From Anoplolepis gracilipes (lineage: Eukaryota; Arthropoda; Insecta; Hymenoptera; Formicidae): a stretch of DNA of 64,000 nucleotides. The position numbers were made by a program, and so were the translations under genes. Location: assembly GCF_047496725.1 (NCBI RefSeq), contig NC_132978.1:8157001-8221000 (forward strand). Direction: 5' to 3'. The notes below the pieces were generated by a model. The model was not told where the DNA came from. It saw nothing but the letters and a program-made list of their open reading frames with translations, and searched no databases. Of the stretch, positions 1 through 12,885 are shown piece by piece. The first letter of the stretch is position 1, and each line of letters begins with the position of its first letter.

Positions 1-843
1 GGTTATATTATATAAGTTATAGTAATATTATGTTGTTTTTAAAATCTCTTTTTTTAAATTTATTTCATTACAATATAACTTCCCAGAATTTCATACGCAA
101 AACATGTATTTAATGTAATAAGCATTTATAATATGTTTAAAATTGATTGTGACATGCGTGAGTAGAAAATGCCATGTCACGATTAAAAACGTTACGAATG
201 ATAAAGCCGACAAGTTGTAAGAATTTCCGGTATACATGGTGCACAGTGCGCGATATGTCGTACTTGTGCACCAAAATTATATGCCCGCATGCAGCTCGGA
301 TATACATTTTATCGAGTCAATTAAAAAAATACCCACTTTATTGTAACTATATATTATTCAAAAGTATTATTAAAAGTAGAAATAAACGTCAATGGCAAAA
401 TGTATTGAAATACATGGAAAATAGATCGAGCGATTTTACTTTACAGTTAATATTATACGGCATTAATACACAGTTGGGGACAGTTTTATAGTTGCACATC
501 ATTCAGTACGACGAGATTGGAGACAACGAGTATAACGGTGGACGATCTCGTTAGTCGATGCCTCGAGGGCCGACGTGCACGACGAATGCATTTCTATTTC
601 CTGCCGGAACATAGAGAGACGAGGAAGATATAATAGAAAGAGGAAGACAGAAAGGACGACGATACTACGACAATAATGAAAGTCCAGGTTGCTCGTACGC
701 ATTCGAACGCATGTTTCTTTTTCTCTTTACCAAGAGCTCTCGCCTTTTAACCCAATTCTCCGCTTCTCTACCTTCGTTCTTCTTCATATTCTCTTTTTTT
801 TCTTGATTCTTGTGGCTCACGATTTCGCTTCAGCTTCTTCTAC

Positions 844-883
844 CTCTTCTTCTTCTTCTTCTTCTTCTTCTTCTTCTTCTTCT
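844..883 (+). repeat. (CTT)n microsatellite
   Basis: About 13 copies of a CTT trinucleotide; it generates artefactual poly-Ser and poly-Leu frames. Confidence 0.9.
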
Positions 884-3800
884 GACGCTGCCGCCGCTGC
901 TTTGCCCTCTTCTCCTTTTGCCCCTTCTCGAGACTACATACAGGCTCGTTGCATTCCAGAGCCTCGAGAGTGGAAGGACCTCGTCAAGGTAAGCCGGTCT
1001 CTCGCGTACGCGTGATCTCGCTTCGTCGGCATGCGCGTTCCTCAATGACGTTCCGCGCGGACTTCGCGATGCGCGAGAGTGATGCCGACGCACCTGCCCG
1101 ATCTGTTGATTTTTTCGTCATAGGTTCTCCCGAAATGCATCGTGCAGTTGCCTCTTGCCGAATCGAGGTCTGCATTCTGTTTCAAAAAAAGCGTAAATAT
1201 TTTTTATATTAATGTCTAAATTAAATTTTAAATTGAGAATTTTTAAGTATAATGACATGAATGGGATGATATTAATAAAAAAATTGTAAAAAAAAAAATT
1301 ATTATTACACACACACACACATATTTGAATTATTACAACGGATGAAAATGAAATTGAGAATTTCTAATTGTCGCACATAATCGTGAACAATTTGATATTA
1401 GTTTTACAAATATTTCCGATGTTATTCGACTCAATGTTGAACTGTTATTAAAGTATAATATCTTATCATGAGATTTCAATATACGAGTATATGTACGTAA
1501 ATCCTTAGAAAACTGTTCGCAAAATCGAAAGAGAAAAAAGAAAAAGAAGGTACGGCGTGACTCAGGATTAAATTTCAGTCCGAATCCTCTGTTGTATAAG
1601 AGGAATTGAAATTTTTCACGCCATCGCGGTGATAACCAGATTAGAGAAGTTACACTTTTCACGAAAAATATTTTCTTTTGACACTGGAGGGACATATGAG
1701 ATGACATTACGCAGGAACGTCGATCGTTCATCCATTAGATGTTTGAGATATTTTTCGCGGACAACTCATGTACATCCGGAGGATGCACCGACGATGGAAT
1801 TTGCATTACAGTTTCATAAGAAAGATAGAAAGAGGCAACTCGTTTCACGATTCTTCGTCACGTTATCAACCAGCAGGTGTCTTATTAGTGTCTAGCCACG
1901 AACCGCCATCCGCGCTAAATGCTGGAGATATGCGTGCTAAGTGAAACGCTTCTCGATGACGAGAATACGACAAGCAGGGGACTTTGAGTATGTATGGGAA
2001 GAACGTTTGTCGAGTGGCTGATAAAAAGGTGCTAAAATTCACAATGCAGTCGCAGCAGTTTTTTTTCACGCGTCTGGACTTCCGTAACTGTGATGACACA
2101 CCCCGTCCTCTTTCTCAAACTCGCATGTATAAGCTTTTGTACTTTAAATTTTTGGACAAGTGCTTCAAGACAATTTTTTTTTTTAGATAGGAGAGATTTA
2201 ATATTAAAAATTTAAAAGTTTTTTATAACATTAATTAAGAGAATTAACTTGTGTTTATTTTTATTTAAAAAATTGTATTATATATATTTATTAAATATAT
2301 TACATTTTTATTAATTTTTACTAATGTTAAATTTAAATGATATTTTTAGTTTTTCTTATATATATTGTTTACGATTGTACGATTTGGCGACAACCATCTC
2401 ATTGGTTAATAGTGAATTATAAACATAATTATATACAGACTGAAATAGTGAACCATCGACTCCTGTTACTTAAGTTATTAATCGTGACTCGTATTGCGAT
2501 CGTCAGATTATCGATGGAGATAGAAATAAATAACCAGTAGGTCGACGTTATTGAAACGATATTATCATCTTAATTGACCGATTCAACGGCGAATGTAATA
2601 CGATGAGCGCTTCGCTATTCGCGTGGTGATAGTCTGCGTAGAGATGAAAATCGAGTTTCTTCGAGCACTCGAGTCTCGTGATTTATGGGACTGGCTTCAT
2701 GGACCTTTGGCGGAAAAAGATGCAAGGATACTCGGTTGCAGACCGAAATCGTCGATAAATGCGGATTTGTCTCGGTGATCAAATTGATAAACGGTCGAAT
2801 ATATCGCTACTCGTATAATATTTGCCGTGTGTCGCTACCGCGTTCTCGCTTTGTGTGTGACATCACTTTGGCTTTAAGCCGATTCGTCTGGCCATCGTCC
2901 AACCTCGGGACTTGAGAGCGAGCAATTTCTATTACGACCACGTAGGGGAAAAGTAACGCGACCAACGATACGATAAAGTTCAGGAAGTACAGGAAATCAA
3001 ATTCGTCCGCGAAATGCTTTTGCAGCGAATAATAGCGACTTTATATTTTCCCGGATTGTATAATAGTAAGACTTGCGAAGCTCGTTGAGGAACGTTAAAC
3101 GCCATAGTTCGTTCGTCATGTCGCGCTCGTTAAAATGTCTCGTGCATCGGAGGATGTTAAACGAGTAAACGCTTGTAGAAATCGGATTTAATCTCGTGTC
3201 TCATCACTGTGGTAACGGAAAAAAATAAAAAAGAAATAAATTAATTGATCGACAGACGCATAATCGAAATAAAAAAAAAAACAAATAAAATAAAATAAAT
3301 AATAAAAGGGAAATTAAAGAATAGTAAGAATAAATTTAGAAGTTTTGTGTGGTAAATTTTTGTAAATTTATAAACATTTTTCTGCTTTGCAGATTATATC
3401 CAATTTTATAAAATTGTTTTATAAAACATATTCTCTCCATCGAAGCGTCGTTTTACTGAAAATATAAATATATTTGAATAGAACGAGCAAAACGAGCGTG
3501 TGAATTGAAAAGTTGTTCATCAGAACATCAGGGAAATCATGATCAAAGGGATAAAGAGACCATTTTATTTTTCACATATATTGTATGAAATACGACATTT
3601 AAAATGGAACTCCATTACGCAAAACGCGGATGCTCATGATCGTTCACTTTGTACGACTCAAATTGTCAAATCAAACAGAATTACGTATCAAGTTATTCTT
3701 TTGTACGAAATAAATGATTTTTACATAATGAAAATATTAGTAATCAAACAATTTATATTTAATTGCACGCAAGTCAAAGATCAATTCGTCTTTTAATTCA

Positions 3801-4230
3801 GGATTTGAAGAAGATAGTTTCAACATAACACACATAACGATTATATGACATAATATATTTATTACATATTAATTTTTTTAGATACATAGTGCTGTTCCAT
3901 CGTATTTCGCGACTTGTAATACGACTTGTGAAATTAATGCCATCGTCCTTTTCGAGACTCTCGCGCGCTTTCGATCCTTTCCTTTTACATCCGTGTATTC
4001 GTGACAGTTCCCGTTTCCGTGAAATATGTCGACACTTAATCGGTCTCTCCCGGTGCACACTCCAGGAAATAGCTGTCCATGTATCCTTCGTGATTCGTGG
4101 ATACCGAGGGCCGTTAAGCGATTTTTTTTGCTCTAGCACTCCACAGTTTCCTTTTACAAAGAAGAATTCAGAAATGGCGTGTCATCTCGGATCGTAGCAC
4201 TCAGTACGAACACATGTTTCTTATATTAAA

Positions 4231-4248
4231 ATATATATATATATATAT
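4231..4248. repeat. (AT)n microsatellite
   Basis: Short dinucleotide AT run of about nine copies. Confidence 0.8.
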
Positions 4249-4427
4249 TATTAATTTATATGTAAATTTTATGAAATTTTTAAAATACTTTAAAAATTAA
4301 AATTGTTGAAATGTTTTATAAATGTATTAAAATTTTTAATCAGTGCACAATTAATGAAAAATTAATTATCATATATGTAAACGATATATTTTGGTTAATT
4401 GCATTTTCAGAATTTGCAAGAAACGTA

Positions 4428-4637
4428 CACGGGGAAAATTTTATATTAAGAATTACTATGGTGTGTAATAACTGTGGACCATTAGGATCATTCTAAATTA
4501 AATTGCTATGTAAAACTGTAAAAATGACGTAAATTAACGTAATTTTTATAATTTTACATAGCACTATTTTAGAATGGTTATTATGGTCCGCAGCTGCTAC
4601 ACACTATAGTAATTTTTAATATAAAATTTTCTCCCTG
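4428..4637. mobile_element. Foldback MITE of about 210 bp flanked by TA
   Basis: The left half (CACGGGGAAAATTTTATATT...) is repeated in inverted orientation by the right half (...AATATAAAATTTTCTCCCTG) across almost the whole unit, with the centre near 4535 (ACGTAAATTAACGT). Arms are about 100 bp and roughly 80% identical by eye. TA lies directly outside both ends (4426-4427 and 4638-4639), as expected for a Tc1/mariner-type target duplication. No coding capacity. Confidence 0.75.
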
Positions 4638-7600
4638 TAGAATCAATTTTTGACAATATTTTATTTATAATTATATTTTTGACAAGAATTTCAATGCTTA
4701 TGCAGAATCTAGCGTTGTCTGAATTTATGGTTATCGCTCAAACGGATACGAGCGTGCAATATTGTACAAGTAGAGAATGTAGTCCCATCGTAGTTTCTCT
4801 ACCTCGTCTCTGCGTCGCTGGGTCGGGTGTTATGTTATTACGATCTTGTAAATACATCGCGCGCGTGAGAGAGCGAGATAGTAGCACGAAGTCGCGAGTT
4901 GTGTTGCCAGAGTAGAGGTGTTGTCGATGCGAATCGCAACTTAGAACGATCACGGGAAGGCAAAGCGGGAGGGCACGGGTCGTGTGATTAATGTCTTGGC
5001 AATTTGCTCGCCGTGAATCGAGATCGGACGATCGAGATCCACGACGTTGTGAATTCCATCTAGGTCAGCATAGCTTGAAGATCCGTTGTCCTATGAGCGA
5101 ATGCAAATTAATCGATTTAGTGGACGACTTTGCCATTGTCCATTACAACTGTGTGAAGTTTTTCATTATGCATGTACATTGTAGATGTAGAAGATGTTAA
5201 AAATAAAAAAGAAAATAACTGCCACGTACTTTTTATTGAATGATTTATATGTATTATTGCTATAGGTTCACGCACACACATAGAAATTTCCTTATTTTGC
5301 TTTTAAAGGAAGAAACACAAAATATGCGAGAAAATAATATTTATATAAACAGGTTAAGTAAAATTTATTATTTAAAATATTAGACACATAATTATATTAT
5401 TATGTAAGAAATATTTTGACGCACAAGCTTTTTGAACGCTATTGCAGTTATCTCTATTTAACAAAATACAGACGCGAATGTTGCAGCCAGCGATGTAGGA
5501 TGTCGGACAACCGGGTGATTTCTCGATAGATCGGGATTTCGTAATTATAGGGCGACGTTACCGCAATTACTTCACTTTCTCGTAGGGTCTCCAATTAACG
5601 AGCTCCATTTACAGCGTTACTCGCCGTCGCGACGCGCATGGCTTTTTGTCTCCTCTTACTGCTCTGTCTTGAGCCGCTGCTAATTGGCGGCAGGCAGCCG
5701 TCGTCGCGTAATAGATCGTCGAGTTTTTCGCGCTCACGACGTAAGTCGTGCGAACTTTCTGCGCAGATTATCTTGCATCTCCTAGGTCGCAGACGAATCG
5801 ACCTAGTGCTCCACTTTTCGACTCTTACAACATTTTCGCCGTTCTTGCGATCGTCCTAATCGAGATGTTAGTTATCCATGATTCAGGCGAAGCATTTAAG
5901 CTATCAATTTTTTATTTATCTAAAATATTTTTTACCCTTTTAGCTTAAGATCTTTATCATGTTAATTACTCTAATGACTTTTGGGAAAAATCATTCTTTT
6001 CAACAAATTAAAACAGTTTTGATATTTCAAATAATTCAATAAAAAAAGAAGAAAGAAATCATACTATATACATTACTATTGCATTTTTGAATGATGTTAC
6101 TTTATATATAATTTGACGGTTCCCAATTGTAGAACATCACGTATATAATGTAGCGTGAAATGTATTAATAAATGAGCGAACGGGATATGTTTGGGGACAC
6201 AATCTTTCTCTCTCTCTCTCTCTCTCTGTTTCTCTCGGACAAATTCCACCTTTCAGCCAAAAAGGTAATATATCCTGAGCGCGATGTACATAAACCCCGG
6301 TAAACCTGTCATTTCGCATTAGGCGAGGCTCTCCCAAGTAAATACAAGTGGTTGTGGTGCTTCTTGACAATAACCATTCGCGGCGGCATCGCACCGTGGA
6401 AGGCAAATCGAACCATAGCGGTTGTCTGCGACATGTTGCTATAATTGAAAAAAAAAATTAGATCAATATTTTTTTTTTTTTTTTTTTTTTTTATAATCTC
6501 ACTTTCTTCGTTTAAATGCGCGATTTTACAACACGAAATTCACATTGCACATTGTAGTTCTTTTAACTTTATATTTAAATATTATAACATTTTTTTATTA
6601 ATAATTTTTGAAACTTATTCTTGATATATACTTGACAGTTAAATAATGCAAAGTTAAAAAGAGAAATACGCTTACGCGTGGTATACTAATTCCTACGGAT
6701 ACCTCTATCTTGTACGCCGAAATTCGCCAGCGATTTAGCCGTCACTTTGCACTTAAAGTTTCGGAATTAGAAGGGACAGTATCAGAGTTTGCTAGTAGTA
6801 GCGTTCAGAGTTAATGCGGTTAAATCGACCACGCGAGAGCTACGCATACGTGTGTATCGCGTTAACAGAGGCACGTACGTGTTATTCGCTAAACCTCTGC
6901 CTACATCGATCCCGCAGATCCGCATACCTCTCGCAAACCTTGACTATATTACTATGCAACACTTTGTAGTGCATGCACATCTATCTGTCTTTCTCGATTT
7001 TCTCGTTTGTTCCCTCTTCTATTCTTGCGCTCGTTTATCTCCTATTGAGAGATCTTTCGATAAATCTATAGCTTTACCTGCTGCTGGTCTCATTATTGTC
7101 CGCTGAACAGTCCTTCTCGTACAATACATTTTTTAGAAAAAAAATAGAGTGATTTGTACATTTGATTTTAAGAAAAGTCTAACGAACGGATATTTCCAGA
7201 ATAGTTTGAGATATCAGAAGAATTCTCGCTGTTATTTATGTTTCAAGCAATATCCTATCTGATAGCAATAACAATGTTTATTTCAATTGTTTCAATGCAA
7301 TTTGTTTCTATCTAGAAGCATATACGTTAACATTTATATACTTTTCCGATAGGTACGTAATTTCAGAGATACAACAAAATCGAACTTGCAAAAATTAATC
7401 TCTCGAGAAAGTAATAGCGATTTAATCCACGCGGAATAACGATCAGTCGCGCGAACGTACTTGACAAGAATGCAGTTTCACTCGTAACAGGCGTCGTTTT
7501 TCCGCAGCAGTCGACCACGACCGATTTAAGATGCGCCGCTCCTGCGAAAGGATTTTCATTTCCGCGGGTATTACGCTGCATCTTTCACGCTCCGTGGCCG

Positions 7601-7822
7601 TCGCCCGATCGTTTGTTCTCGGTCGAGCAGCCACGCGTTCTCGAGACGGGAATTTACCGCGAAGAGATGCTCTTTATCATAAACACCGAAAGATTGACGT
7701 CAACGTCGAGCGCGATGCAAAAAAGGTTCTCGCTTACGAAAAGGGAATGAGTGTGAAATGATATATTGAGAAACTGTGCGAGGTGAGCTTGCAGCACGTG
7801 CTTACACATATACACATGTATA
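4638..7822. other. Gene-free stretch
   Basis: Alternating AT-rich and CpG-rich DNA. Holds (TC)n at 6205-6228 and a T-run at about 6469-6492. Open frames at 4679-4915, 5638-5859 and 6789-7106 have no recognisable similarity or splice context. Confidence 0.55.
6205..6228. repeat. (TC)n microsatellite
   Basis: Dinucleotide TC run of about 12 copies. Confidence 0.85.
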
Positions 7823-8602
7823 CAGCCATTGACAAAATTATTAGGCACCCTTAAATTTTCCGTATTTCTTATTTTGTTAATAATATATAAATACTAAAAA
7901 GATTAAAAATTTTAAGAAACTATCGGTAGCACTTTAAAGCTGAAATTTCAAGCTTTAAAATGTTTTTTTTAATTTTTCGTTTGCGATAATTTTTCGCCCA
8001 GTATCGACAACATGTCTGAAAAATACAGATTTAGTTTCAAAATTATGTATCTCAGCCAAAAAAAATTGTAGGAAAGTTTAAAGAAAAGCATTTTGTAGGC
8101 AAAATGTTGTAGTTTATGAAACTTGACTTAAATTGTTCGAGAGAAATTTTTTTACCGAGTTGCAGAGTGTCAAAGATGCAATAAAATTTTAAGAAACAAA
8201 ACAATGTTCTTTTTTAAAGCACAGAACAAGGAAAATACAAAAATTTTTTAATGTACTGATAATGCATTAAAGTTGCTATCGGTAATTTAAAAAATTTTTA
8301 TATTTTCCTTGTTTTGTGCTTTACTGCAACATTTTGCCTACAAAATGCTTTTTTTAAACTTTCTTAAAATTATTTTTGGCAGAGATACATAATTTTGAAA
8401 CTAAATCTGTATTCTTCAGATATGTTGTCGATACTGGGCGAAAAATTATCGCAAACGAAAAATTAAAAAAACATTTTAAAGCTTGAAATTTCAGCTTTAA
8501 AGTGCTGCCGATAGTTTTTTAATCTTTTTAGTATTTATGTACTATTAACAAAATAAGAAATACGGAAATTTTAAGAGTGCCTAATAATTTTGTCAATGGC
8601 TG
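7823..8602. mobile_element. Palindromic Tc1/mariner-like foldback element, 780 bp, TA target duplication
   Basis: It begins CAGCCATTGACAAAATTATT and ends with the exact inverse AATAATTTTGTCAATGGCTG, with TA directly outside each end (7821-7822 and 8603-8604). The inverted similarity is not confined to the ends: it runs nearly to the centre, including the GTATCGACAACAT block on the left and its inverse on the right, and the CATTTTGTAGGCAAAATG block and its inverse. About 95 bp in the left arm (near 8112-8210) has no partner. It lacks a transposase frame, so it is non-autonomous. Confidence 0.9.
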
Positions 8603-9348
8603 TATATACGTATAAATAGCCAGAACACGTGGCACAACCTGAGTCGGGTAAAGAGAGATCGAAGAATGCTTCGTCCTTGGCATTTCTCGTATGGACCGAT
8701 TCGAGAAGGCAAACTAGTTCATTTTTTGCTTCCTCATGTGAGTCGAGTACTCGTCCTCACGAAGGACGAACGCATTTGTCATAGCGAACGAGATCTTTCA
8801 AAATTTCCACTTGTCGCTACACGAGATAACATGACAATTCGCGCTGTTATTTCAACGTTGAACGACCGAGAGCTGTCTCGTATTGAGAGAACTTACGAAT
8901 ATTTCGCCAAATTCGTTTATCAATTAATCGATTCTCTAATTAAACCTTCTCGTATATGTGTGTAACGCTACCATCAGACTCAGACTACCACTGTAGTTCC
9001 TGCGTTTGTCATTTAACAATGTGCATACACGTAATTGCACCGCGACCAGTATAATTAAACGAACTCGTTTGTTTCTCATTACGGGACGCTCGCTATTTAT
9101 TTCGGTAGTTATTCGGTTTAAATAGGTAGGTAGGTTTACTTGGATGGAAGAGGAGGAGGAGGAGGACGATAGCTGTATGCTGCGCGGTGGCAGAAATGTT
9201 ACATATAAATTTTCATCGCGGCGCACGTGATACATTCACCGCAGGAAACCCGTTCCACTCGTAGAAAAGCGCATCATCCCTCACTGCCCTCATGCGCGAT
9301 TATGCATCAACGTTCTGTCGGTTAGTCTCATATCTTTCTGACCAGGGT

Positions 9349-9349
<1 letters not shown>

Positions 9350-9391
<42 letters not shown>

Positions 9392-9412
9392 CTATCTATC
9401 TCTCTTTTCTAC
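9350..9412. repeat. Compound (TC)n-(TA)n-(TCTA)n microsatellite
   Basis: Consecutive TC, TA and TCTA tracts. Confidence 0.85.
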
Positions 9413-10671
9413 AACACGCGGAGCTCCCGCGTGTTCTATCCGTCTGGTACATCTCGCGCGAGAGAGACCTTTTGCTTATTGCCCGACGAATCCGTGTAAA
9501 AGCATCAGCTTGACCCCGAAAGCCTTCCGTATTCCTATCGAATCAAGTTCGTGATTAGAGATTTGCCGGATACTCGGCGGAGGTATTCCGATGCATTCGC
9601 GGCTGCTTAACGCACGTAACGGAGTGACATTGATTAACGGCGGTCCTTTCAGACCCTCTTCGTTTCTTTCGGACGGCGATCCTCCGTGAAATGTCAGAAA
9701 TAATCTACCATTGTTGTCACAATGTGAAGCGAGTTGTTGCATCGCGCGTGCTTTGTACGCTAATACTCTTGGTATGTCAAGTGTGAAATATATTACGAGA
9801 ATATCTAACAAGGTATTCTTTGAATATCTACTAACAAGGTATTCAACTTTATTAAAAAATTTATGCAAAATTTGATTGCTAGATTTAATTTTATTGTTTG
9901 ATTTAGGATTCAATTTACTTTGGCTTACAGAATTATATAGATGAAAATTATTCATAACGAAAATGTTGTCAGGTAAAGATATTGAAAAATAGAAGGAAGA
10001 ATGGAGAACGATAACAATTTATAATCGATTCTTTCCTTCTCCGTTAAATTACAAAGTACGAACATAAAAGTCGAAGTATTGTCGATATTGTCGTGACGAG
10101 CTGTCTACTCGTACATAAAATCGCAACTCCCTCGGAGAGGGCCGCCCGATGTCTTTCCATTATTTTTCAACGAGTGCGCGGAAATCACAGTCGAGTGGAC
10201 AACGAGACAATAGCGTGCACCATTGGAACGTATAACTTCTCGTCGATCAATGAGACGTATTAACCGCGACAGGTACATAAGCACCTGGGCATATCGTAAC
10301 TATTCGTTGAATAGCTTCTTCCTTACGTACAAGCGCCTACGATTTTACTCACGGACAATTTTTTTTTTTAACGGCTCTCTCTGGATTTACTTTCGTCTTT
10401 GAATCTCGATCATTCGACATTGCGAAATTTAAATGTACATGTTTAAGCGAGTTTGTTTTTTTTTCTCTCTCTTTAACCGAGTATCTCGAGAAAGGATCGC
10501 CTTTTGAAATTACTCGGAGAAGAACGTCATTAAACATTATGATAACGGCGAGATTTCCCCGTAGATATTTTCATTTCCGTGTAAATACATACAACGAAGC
10601 TCATACATGATCGCGATATTGGTAAAAAAAGATGAAAGAAAAACGCGAGATATCTCGTACGAGGCATCGAA

Positions 10672-10706
10672 CGGACGGACGGACGGACGGACGGACGGAT
10701 GGATGA
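10672..10706. repeat. (CGGA)n tetranucleotide repeat
   Basis: About eight CGGA copies, the last ones decaying to TGGA; on the other strand it yields a spurious PSVR repeat. Confidence 0.88.
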
Positions 10707-10799
10707 CATGAGGGCGCAAGATAACTCGTCCGTGAGTGCCATGGGGTTAAGCAGTACACACACGCTCGGTTTTTCTCGTACTTGCGTGCTCGAGCGCGT

Positions 10800-10801
<2 letters not shown>

Positions 10802-10877
<76 letters not shown>
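10802..10877. repeat. Long (CT)n microsatellite
   Basis: About 70 bp of nearly perfect CT dinucleotide ending in a C-run; the longest pure dinucleotide tract in the window. Confidence 0.95.
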
Positions 10878-10878
<1 letters not shown>

Positions 10879-11738
10879 CCCCCAGCATGGTCACTGGAGT
10901 AAGCCGTGGGGTCGTTGACTCTTTAAGCGGCCGCCGGTCGTACATTGTAAAACGAACGCGCGACCGGCGCGTGTATTACGTAACGGCGGAGCGAGAGCGG
11001 AGGCCACACAATCGATCAAAACGTACGCGCACGAGCTGGCCGGGCGCCGACGCGATTCGGCGACGGTTCTCGGGAGCTTCTTGATTAACTGACGCGAAAT
11101 GTATTTTCGACTGACAGCCGCGTATCGGACTCGTGTACTGGATGTCTCGGACCTACCGCAAGCTTGTTCTTCGTCTGCAAATTTTAATGACTTCTGACGA
11201 TAGTAAGCATTTATTATTGGAGCATAGTTTATAATAAATTTGCATAATTTATAATAATTTTGCAAACTAACACAATTTTAACTCGTAAATTGAAATTATC
11301 ATTTATGTAGGATTTTATTTCTATTGCGTTTTAAACGTCAAAAATCTGATTTGAATTCGAGTTGAAGAAATCATCAAGTATATATCACGCAATGATTTCT
11401 TAATATCACGCTGTTTAATTTTCTTCGCAATTGAAAAGAACGTTAATTTTGCTTCGCCGAGAGTGGTTTATTAACTTTACTCGGCTGGGATTAACCGGAC
11501 TCTCTAACCGGAGTGTGTGCCTCTGGTCGCGTCGCGGCCACACGAAGCCGCATGAAAGAAACGGGAGTGTGTGTCTGGCGGTACCAGGCGAGTACTGCGT
11601 CTCATTCCTCTTGGTCGGTTCAATCGGATGCGTCACAGGAAGCCGAACGCCTGACTGACGACTGGATCAGCCGGTCGGCTGATGTTCCTAACCTATCGTA
11701 CGGTCAATTCGTTTTATTCTACTCATTTATCGCGTTAG

Positions 11739-11850
11739 CCAATTGGCGGCGTACTCGCCAATTCGCGACAAGGCGTCCGTCAAAAGAGCGCTCTTCCTTC
11801 TCATTATCGCATCCGGTATAAAAAGCCAAGAGGAGCAGATCTTCATCGCA
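11739..11850 (+). promoter_or_regulatory. CCAAT/TATA promoter-like cluster
   Basis: CCAAT occurs at 11739-11743 (overlapping an inverted ATTGG) and again at 11758-11762. A TATAAAAA box follows at 11817, with a TTCATC-like initiator about 30 bases downstream. The arrangement is a plausible RNA polymerase II promoter on the plus strand, but only a short open frame of about 30 codons from the ATG near 11860 follows. It could serve an alternative crp 5' exon or a non-coding RNA, or be chance. Confidence 0.3.
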
Positions 11851-12877
11851 TCTAAATCGATGAATTTTCAATTGATTTCACATGACTTTGAACATTTTTC
11901 CTTCAATAGTTATATTTCGAATATAAAATGTGTGCGTGCAGTATTAAAATGATCCTGAAGGAAATTTATCGTTATATATTTCGATGAGAAATTTTTCAAC
12001 ATTGTTTCAGCGTATGTGGAAATTTACGATTACTTGTACAATGATTTTAATTTGATTAATAAATCTTAGTGATTTTAGTTCGAGCAAAATATTTGCTTTT
12101 CGTTATGTACCATATGCTGCAGCATAATGCATACTAGAATTAATATCGACCAACATCTCGTCTCCGCGCGTGCTCATAAACAGTTAATAATGGATCGGAA
12201 GCTAAGTTCGCTTGCGCTTCGAATCGCTTTTCGAGTTTATTACGATGAATTCTCCAGACAGAATCGCTTTGCACCTCGCGGTCGATCGATGCATAGAAGG
12301 CGCATTATCGGATCGACCGGAGAGTGGAATTTACAGTCATTGCACGCGTGTTGCACTACGTGAAAGTAGCCGTGCCGTTGCATGGACGACGTAGACGCAC
12401 GTAGGCAGCCAATCCGGTCGTGGAATACGCCCAGGCGGAAGGACACTAGAAATCCATAGACAATGAATCTTTTTCTGTCTCTTTCATTTCTCTCCTCTTT
12501 GTCCTTTTGCACCTTTCTTTCCTTTTTTTTCCCCCGTCATTCGCGACTTCCGGATTAAACCATCATCTTCCATCTGCAACTTAGAAGGCTTTATTTAGCC
12601 TTCTATAAAATTTCTTCTACATAAGTTTGAAGATTTGATAAAAAGATTAATATTTTTTTTAACCGTTAGAGGGTTTTCTTTTTCTCGATAATTTTTGTTT
12701 TCTATTTTGTGACGAGATGTATGAAATTCGAGTTGCACGCGCTTGAGCTTGAATTATTTTATAAAAATATCAGGTTGTAGAATGGCTTCAATAACCGGTA
12801 ATACCGGAACCAGACGGATCAAACAGGATCCGGAATGCAGCCTCGCCGCGCGCGAAGGCAGCAGCTGACGCGTCGTG

Positions 12878-12885
12878 TGACGTCA
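12878..12885. promoter_or_regulatory. Palindromic CRE (TGACGTCA)
   Basis: Full consensus CREB/ATF site in a CpG-rich patch at 12830-12960. The motif is short, so function is unproven. Confidence 0.35.

Larger units (their letters stand above)
1..4427. other. Gene-free stretch, AT-rich with scattered CpG-rich patches
   Basis: No ORF here resembles a known family. A CTT trinucleotide run lies at 844-883, inside an open frame that is only Leu/Ser low complexity, followed by a good donor-like GTAAGC at 977. A short CA run is at 1308-1320. Patches around 520-1150 and 2600-3200 are richer in CpG. Consistent with intron or intergenic DNA. Confidence 0.6.

Noticed and set aside
9972..9985. TGTCAGGTAAAGAT, a 14-base match to the 3' part of miR-8/200
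   Set aside because: The miR-8 seed (TAATACTG) is not present and there is no upstream CATCTTACCGGGCAG star arm, so no precursor hairpin.
10601..10945. Open frame with Arg-Glu and Pro-Ser-Val-Arg repeats
   Set aside because: Produced entirely by the (CT)n and (CGGA)n simple repeats.
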